Below are positions 58,231-64,000 of a DNA stretch of 64,000 nucleotides, in pieces. The DNA is from Papilionanthe hookeriana x Papilionanthe teres. Taxonomy: Eukaryota > Streptophyta > Magnoliopsida > Asparagales > Orchidaceae. Position 1 is the first letter of the stretch, and each line of letters starts with the position of its first letter. Location: positions 142,977,165 to 143,041,164 of the forward strand of contig CM040424.1 of NCBI GenBank assembly GCA_022702705.1, given 5' to 3'. A model generated the notes under the pieces. That model was not told where the DNA came from, did not search any database, and saw nothing but the letters and a program-made list of their open reading frames with translations. The position numbers and the translations under genes were made by a program.

Positions 58231-61200
58231 AGATTTTCAGAATAAAATTTACGCATACAATCAAAATCAGTACTGTCGACATATTTTTAGGTTTTAATTT
58301 AAATATATATATAATTTAGAAAGTAACATTTAATTTTGAAAATAATTTTAAATTTGAAAAATTATAAGATGTGAAATAAAATCGATCTCACATCCCAAAT
58401 AGTTTATGTAAACGAGCACCGCACCACAAACCGTGTATTTATTCCAAAGAATAGACACACTGCTTGATGATGGGGCTCAATTAAATAAACTAGAAGATTT
58501 GTGACATCTGTTTGGTCTGCGAACCAATTTTATAAGCCGACAAGTTCCCCTACTTAATATAAAAGAATTAAGCAGGGTTTATATTACCTGGGTTCTTAAA
58601 GTTCCCTATAAGGGCAAGCCCCTATAGTTAATTACATCTTAAATGACTGAAATCACTTAAGAAAACTCTCGATAATGATCAGTGGTTTCACTCTCAAGAA
58701 TTTCAAAGTTTAAGGTTTTCAAAGGATTGAATTTTGAAGATTTCAATAGGGATTAGCTCAAATTTGGAACAATTAATTTTAGGAATCCAAAGGAAGAGAA
58801 GTAGGAAAAGTTGAGGATCCAAGAAGAATCTTGGCAACTTCCCAAACTATCCTATTGTTTGGCTTCAATTTGGAAATTTATTTAATATTGTAATCCTGCC
58901 AATTTTAGTTGGTTAGGACTTATACTTGCATGATATAATCACATAAGTAGCCTCGAAGATGTGAGGGTTTATGTTGTACCAAACAACTACCTCGGATTCC
59001 TAAGACTGGTTAGGACTTAATTTGCATAAAATGATTATGCAAGTGCCTAACGAAAAGGTTGAGGATTTATGTCGCACTAGGCAAACTACCTCAAAATCTT
59101 ATGGCTTGTTTATTTAAAACTAGGAAAGGTTTTGCTGATGTAGATTCCAGTTTTGCTGACGACGATGGTCGTGCTGCCCACTATGCTCCAAGCTCCTTGT
59201 TGTTGCAGAGGTTTGGTTTCAGAAGGTGAAAATCAGGATATGAGAGAAGTGTTTTGGTTTAGAAAAGTTTTAAAGTTCAAATGTCTTTAGTGTTTTATTA
59301 GGGGAATCATAAAGTTGATTATAACAACACCAGTTATGATCCCACGGTTCCATCATTCCGACACCGTTATTTTTATCGGATTCACTTAGTCCAGATGAAT
59401 TTGCTAAACTCAACTGAAAGAGTTCCACACTTTCATTTAGACAATGGGAAATCCCGTTAGCAACACGTAGGTTACATCATCCGAGGTATTCCCGATCATC
59501 GAATAAGACGTTTTAACTTAGTTATAGTTGTGGTTTTGTTGTTCTGTTTGTGATTAAATTTTGAGTTGTTTTATATTTTGAAATATTGTGGCGGTGGATT
59601 TTATCTTGTTGTGACTTTTAATTTAGTTTTGGGTTTCAGTTTTGTGGCTATCCTAAAGGTTTCAGTTTTCATGCAGGGTGACATTCTTGTTTAACATGCA
59701 ATAAAAGTAAAGTGCAGTACAGGTAAGTAAATTACAATAAAATAAAAGCGTACTTGGAGGGTCTTCCCGTCATTCCAAGCTACACTTAAAACACATGTTA
59801 AGGCATTTATATATTTGCAAGAAAACACCTAGGTACAGCTAAGGGAAGGTTTTAGTTGTCTACCAAAGTCCTAATCCTATAGCTAGTCAATTCCTATGAC
59901 GTCTAGGTTCTTGTGTTTTGTTGAGGATGATTTTCTTCATCAAAGAACAATTAAGTTTAGTTGTTCTTCTATAACATCTCATCATATTGAGAAAGTGCTT
60001 AGGATGAATCTTAAACATCTTTCCAATATTTCTGAGATTATTTCGAGTCCAAATGAATTTTATTGTATTGGTGAATTAATCATCCAAGAATTTAGTTAAA
60101 TTTTGCTTCTTGCTCAGTGAATTAGGATGTTTGATTATCTTATGAGTAAAGTGACACCTCACTTAATGCTCCATTTAAGAGTTATGATAACAAAAGCCTT
60201 TAAGGGCAAATTAATTTATTAAAGATTTTAATGATTTAAAATTGGAATTGATGATTTAAAGTGGTTTAGTTTAGTTATGAAATTTTAATAATTTTAAGTT
60301 TGGAATAGTGTTTAAGTTGTTTTAATTTAAGTAAATCTTTACACTTTAAATGATCTTAATGTATTAGATTAATTTGGGTTGAAAAAGGTGTTTAGATTAT
60401 TCAATTTAGATTTTAATGATTTAATTTTAATGTAATTGAAATATTTTAGGTTAATTTTTAATTGGTTTGATTTTTTATGTTTTTAATTATGAATTGTCTT
60501 AAGGTTGATTTTCTTTAATATTTCAAATTTGTTTTAGATTTTTTTTAATTGATTTCAAATTAATTTTAATGTTTTAAATTTATTTCAATTTGATTATCAA
60601 ATCACTTAATGTTTTAAGCTTTTAATTTAATTAAGGTTTATTTTCCATTTTAATTATTTAATTATTAATTTCAATTATCATTTTTGAATTTAATTAAGAG
60701 TTGAATATTATTAAAGTGATTCATTTAGGGATTTTAACTTAAGTGATTATAGTCTCCCTAAATTATATCCCATTTTAATAATTTAAATTTCAATTAATCT
60801 TCCAAAATTCAAATTGTTTAATTAATTAAAATTTACTTTAAATATTTTAAAGATGATTATTGGGTTTCTATCCCTTGATTTCCTAAAGTTTCAATCATAT
60901 AAGAGAAAATTAAGATCAAATATTTTACCCTCCATTTTGATTAAACCTAAAGTTTTAATTAGGGGTTAAAATTCTTAATTACTATTATGCCCTTTTAAGC
61001 CTAATTATTTCATAACTCACCGAATTGAGCTCAAATGAGCTTGAAATTTTTATGTCGCTTCATTCACATGTCAATTAAGACACTAGAGGAGAAAATGTAA
61101 TTTTTCTATTTTTAATTTACTTTATATGATTATTTTAATAAAAAATAGGGATTTTCAATGGAAATTCAACAAAATGACCAATGTAAGGTTTCTATTCTTA

Positions 61201-62408
61201 GAAAAATTATGAGATGTTTCTATTGACCAGAGAACCATTTAGACCAATTTTGGTGATTTTTTGAATTATATTTTATTTATTATAATTATTTTAGGTTTTG
61301 GAATGTTAAGTAATTATAAAATAAAATTAAAGTTGAAAAATAAATTTTTTATTTTTCATAAATCTCTCAGACCTCAAGGAGATCAGAGAAACAAATTTTA
61401 TATTTTTCTAATTTTTCTTTGATTTATTATAATTAATTTAGTGAAAATGTAAGGAAATTCATTTTTTAATATTAAAAATTGTTTTAAGCCTTTAAAATTC
61501 AATATCTTAACCTAGAGACTTAGGAAAAATATTTGGTTTATTCCTAAGTGTTTAGGAATCAAAATATGACATTTTTATGATTTTTAATATTTTTGTAAAT
61601 TTTATTATTTTTTAATTATTAAAATATGATTAAAAAAGAAAATTTTTAGAAAATTTTAATTTTAATTTTCTTAGACTCCCCTAACATCAGAGAAGCCCCA
61701 AAAGCATTTTGGTGAATTTTTGAAATGTATTTTTGGAGTTATAAATTTTTAAAGTTTAATTTTGGTCATCTAACTTAATTAGACCATTTAGTTGGGCTAA
61801 TCACCTCCAATTGATCTCAAATTCTTATGTGAGGTCCCTCTGATCCTAAAGACCAGTGGAGAATTATTTTGAAGTTATTTTGATGTATGGTTAACCAAAA
61901 TTAATAAAAATTGAGTTTTGAGTATTTAGGCCAATTAGGGTTATTCTTAATGAATTAACTCAAAATACATTTTTCCTAGGGTCCTCTGGTCATAAGATAC
62001 CTCCCTAAATTTTCCTAGAATTTATTGAACAACATGCTAATTATGGGAATTAAAATTCCAAAACAGACACTTAAATTTGAAAAATCAATAACTTGCCATA
62101 GAGATGGCCCCTGACCTTGGAAAATTCAAGGAATGTTTCCAAGAACAGAGGCTACAAAAGCCCTATGGTCTCATGCCTTGAATTGTGTGTGTGAGTGAAG
62201 AATTAAAACATTGAAATCAGTAAATAATTAATTAAAAATAAAATACTCGCCAAATTAACTCAATTCATTTTCCACATTGTTCTCCTCTATTCACTGAGCA
62301 AGAGGGTATTTTTAGTTTATTTTTATGATTTTTCTATGCAAAGATATGGAATTTTGAAGTTTTGGGTAATTAAATAAATCAAAAATACCCTATTTATCTA
62401 CTTATCCA

Positions 62409-62600
62409 TGCGGCGCCGACTCATCCTCGTCAGCTCCGAAAGCCCACACGTCGCCTCCCTATTCGACGCTGCCATTTGACTCAACGCTCCTGGGGCCCGC
62501 GGTTCATGTCCCGTTCACTCGTCTAATGCGATCTGCACTGTCCATTCGATACACGCTCGATCCAACGACGACCGATCATCGTTTTCGATTGGTGTATCCC
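62409..62600 (-). other. CpG-rich leader block of B5
   Basis: The plus strand starts GCGGCGCCGACTCATCC, the reverse of GCGCCGCGTGG in B1, then CpG-dense sequence with CGTGTATCGAATGGACAG on the minus strand (B1: CATTCAATACACGCGC in the other arm). It is the best-preserved match to the B1 block. Confidence 0.55.
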
Positions 62601-63198
62601 GAGAGTCTTCCACACTCAAACCCTAAGATCTCTCTCATTTCTCAACGGATTTTTGTGTTCTTATGCTCTATGGATTCGTCTTTAGGAGACAAACACATCC
62701 ATATAGTTTACATGCTATGAAACTGATTCAACTGAAATGGAGAATTCACAGAAGCTGGGGAGGGAGAAGTGATCCTTACCTTGGCTCTGAGAAGTGAAGC
62801 TTCAATCAGAGAGTTGTGGCACCTTCAATTGCACCCGAGAAGCTCCGGATGAAGTCTCCGGCTGCGGGAATTGCCTAGATACAAAAGTGACCAAGGTCGA
62901 TTTCGAACCTTGGACTTTGGAAGCAATGGCTGGCCTGGTGAGGGGGCTTTTGCTGGGGAACTTCTTCTCTAACTCTGGTGAAGGTGTGGGAGAAATTAAT
63001 TTGGTTTTGATGGAGTTTCAAGGGATGTCCTATTCTGGGCTGAGTATTGAGCTCCAAAATTAAGCTCAATCAGTGGAGATTAGGGCAGGAAGACAGTGGG
63101 GATGAGTTGCTCTAGGCTAGGGGAAACTCTGTGAGGAGTTTAGTGAAGTTCTGTGAAGGTTGATTTTAGCCAACCTTTTGGCCGAGAGGAATGGTTGG

Positions 63199-63206
63199 TT
63201 TAAATA
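63199..63206 (-). promoter_or_regulatory. TATA box of family B copy B5
   Basis: Minus strand CCATGGCTATTTAAACC; TATTTAAA as in B1, and CCATGGC upstream as in B3. It is about 4.9 kb from the 3' terminus, close to the 5.2 kb in B1. Confidence 0.6.
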
Positions 63207-64000
63207 GCCATGGTTAAGGGCTTCCCAGGGGCAATTGAGAGCTGGGATTTGTTGCTCTGGTGAGGAGAAGAAGAGCTGTGGTAGCCATTTGGGTTGGGTC
63301 AGCTTAGCCAGTTCAATTTGAATTTATGAATTAAATTAGGCCTCTCGGCCTTGTGGTTTCTGGCGACTGGGGTGGTGATCCGGCCAGGGTCAGGTCACCC
63401 TCAGGGTCAGGGAGGTCAGGGCTTGATGTTTGTGAACTCAATTGGCTAATGCCATGTGTAAAGGGGTTGATTTAAAAAGGAATAGGGAAGGGTGCATTTT
63501 GGGCTCAATTTGGTCGAGTCATGGTTTAGGCTAGGTGCACCTCCCCAAGGCTTGACTTTGGGCTGAGGGAGAATCATTTGGATCAGCTAGGAAGGGGTGG
63601 TGAAGTCCCCATCCAAGGTGATGTGGCCAAGCTTAGTTTAATGTGTGAGATGAATGGGTTTAAAAAGCTTAATGAGGGATTAAGAAAGAGCCCCCCTCCA
63701 TTTGCCATAAATGACATGGTGAGGTGTAAAGTGATTCCCATGGCTTGCATATGGCTTTTGCATGGCTTCATGGCTTCATTTGGCTTGGGAAAATGTTTGG
63801 TCAATTTCATGGAAGAGCGTTATTTAGAATTTTGAAAACTTTGGATTTTTGATGGGATTTGTCATGATGCCATTTTTGTTTAATCAAAATGATAGATTTT
63901 GGACTTAGGGGATAGTTTTAATTAAATGGGAATGATGAGACAATATCACATGGGCTTTGGAATAAGTCTTGGTCCTTTGAAATGGTTTTGGAATGGGCTT

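Larger units (their letters stand above)
50059..58273 (-). mobile_element. C2: Athila-type element with gag, protease, partial RT and env-position ORF
   Basis: Minus-strand order: gag (58230-57150), gag C-term (57168-56695), protease (56658-56150), linker, RT N-half (55660-55220), a non-coding leader, an env-position ORF (54301-53141), 1.4 kb of non-coding 3' region, polypurine tract (51751-51765) and LTR (51750-50059). The 5' LTR is absent because B5 starts at 58274, within the leader. RNase H, integrase and the RT catalytic half are deleted. An extra primer-site-like sequence follows the LTR. It is nonautonomous and broken; better conserved than C4. Confidence 0.85.
58274..64000 (-). mobile_element. 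Family B long repeat, copy B5 (3' part, runs off window)
   Basis: Minus strand ends AAAATATGTCGACA at 58274, matching the B1 terminus AAAATATGCCGACA. It mirrors B1 backwards: the TTGGTTCGCAGACCAAACAGATGTCACAAAT block (58499-58530; 12229-12260 in B1), the GTGTGGAACTC segment (59420), AT-rich half, CpG-rich leader (62409-62600), TATA (63199-63206), C-rich 5' third. It cuts the C2 gag leader, so it is younger than C2. The 5' end is outside the window. No coding sequence. Confidence 0.8.

Overview
This is a plant nuclear window made almost entirely of nested, decayed LTR retrotransposons. The evidence is Ty3/Gypsy Athila-type gag and pol remains, a primer site complementary to plant tRNA-Asp, TG...CA long terminal repeats with 5-bp target duplications, very AT-rich filler, and one GC-normal patch with an intron donor and a plastid-transit-like N-terminus. 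The species cannot be fixed from the sequence. No tRNA, rRNA, CRISPR array or intact multi-domain gene was seen.

Five copies of one large non-coding repeat (called family B here) form the framework. B1 (4980-12534, +) is complete: 7,555 bp, TGTTGACC...GCCGACA, flanked by TGTAC. It looks like a giant solo LTR or an LTR-type non-autonomous unit with a TATA box inside. B0 (1-3236, -) and B5 (58274-64000, -) run off the window. B2 (26469-31277 plus about 48881-49977, +) is split by B3 (31278-48880, +).

Smaller Athila-type elements sit inside or beside these. Element A (31307-40686, +) is fully delimited by two ~2-kb LTRs, a tRNA-Asp primer site and a TCTAG duplication. It carries only gag, protease and a linker ORF, and lies 29 bp inside B3. 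C3 (41309-43029) is a solo LTR in B3. D (27784-29788) is an LTR plus an inverted LTR head in B2. E (23685-25557, -) is a solo LTR. C2 (50059-58273, -) keeps gag, protease, the start of reverse transcriptase and an env-position ORF, and is cut by B5. C4 (13672-18230, +) is an old, heavily mutated gag-pol without visible LTRs.

The only candidate host gene sequence is a first exon at 18803-19006 (-). It encodes a 68-residue Ser/Arg/Ala-rich N-terminus that ends exactly at a GT donor beside a GA microsatellite.

The strongest unexplained signal is a 52-55-nt two-hairpin block shared by all six smaller LTRs (A 5', A 3', C2, C3, D, E). Several base pairs are preserved by compensatory changes, which points to a selected RNA structure. 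Other signals are a TTGAC-rich tandem array in the B2 promoter region, GC-rich GCCGACGGCG boxes shared by the LTRs and the leader of the env-position ORF, and a 26-bp motif nearly identical in A and C2.
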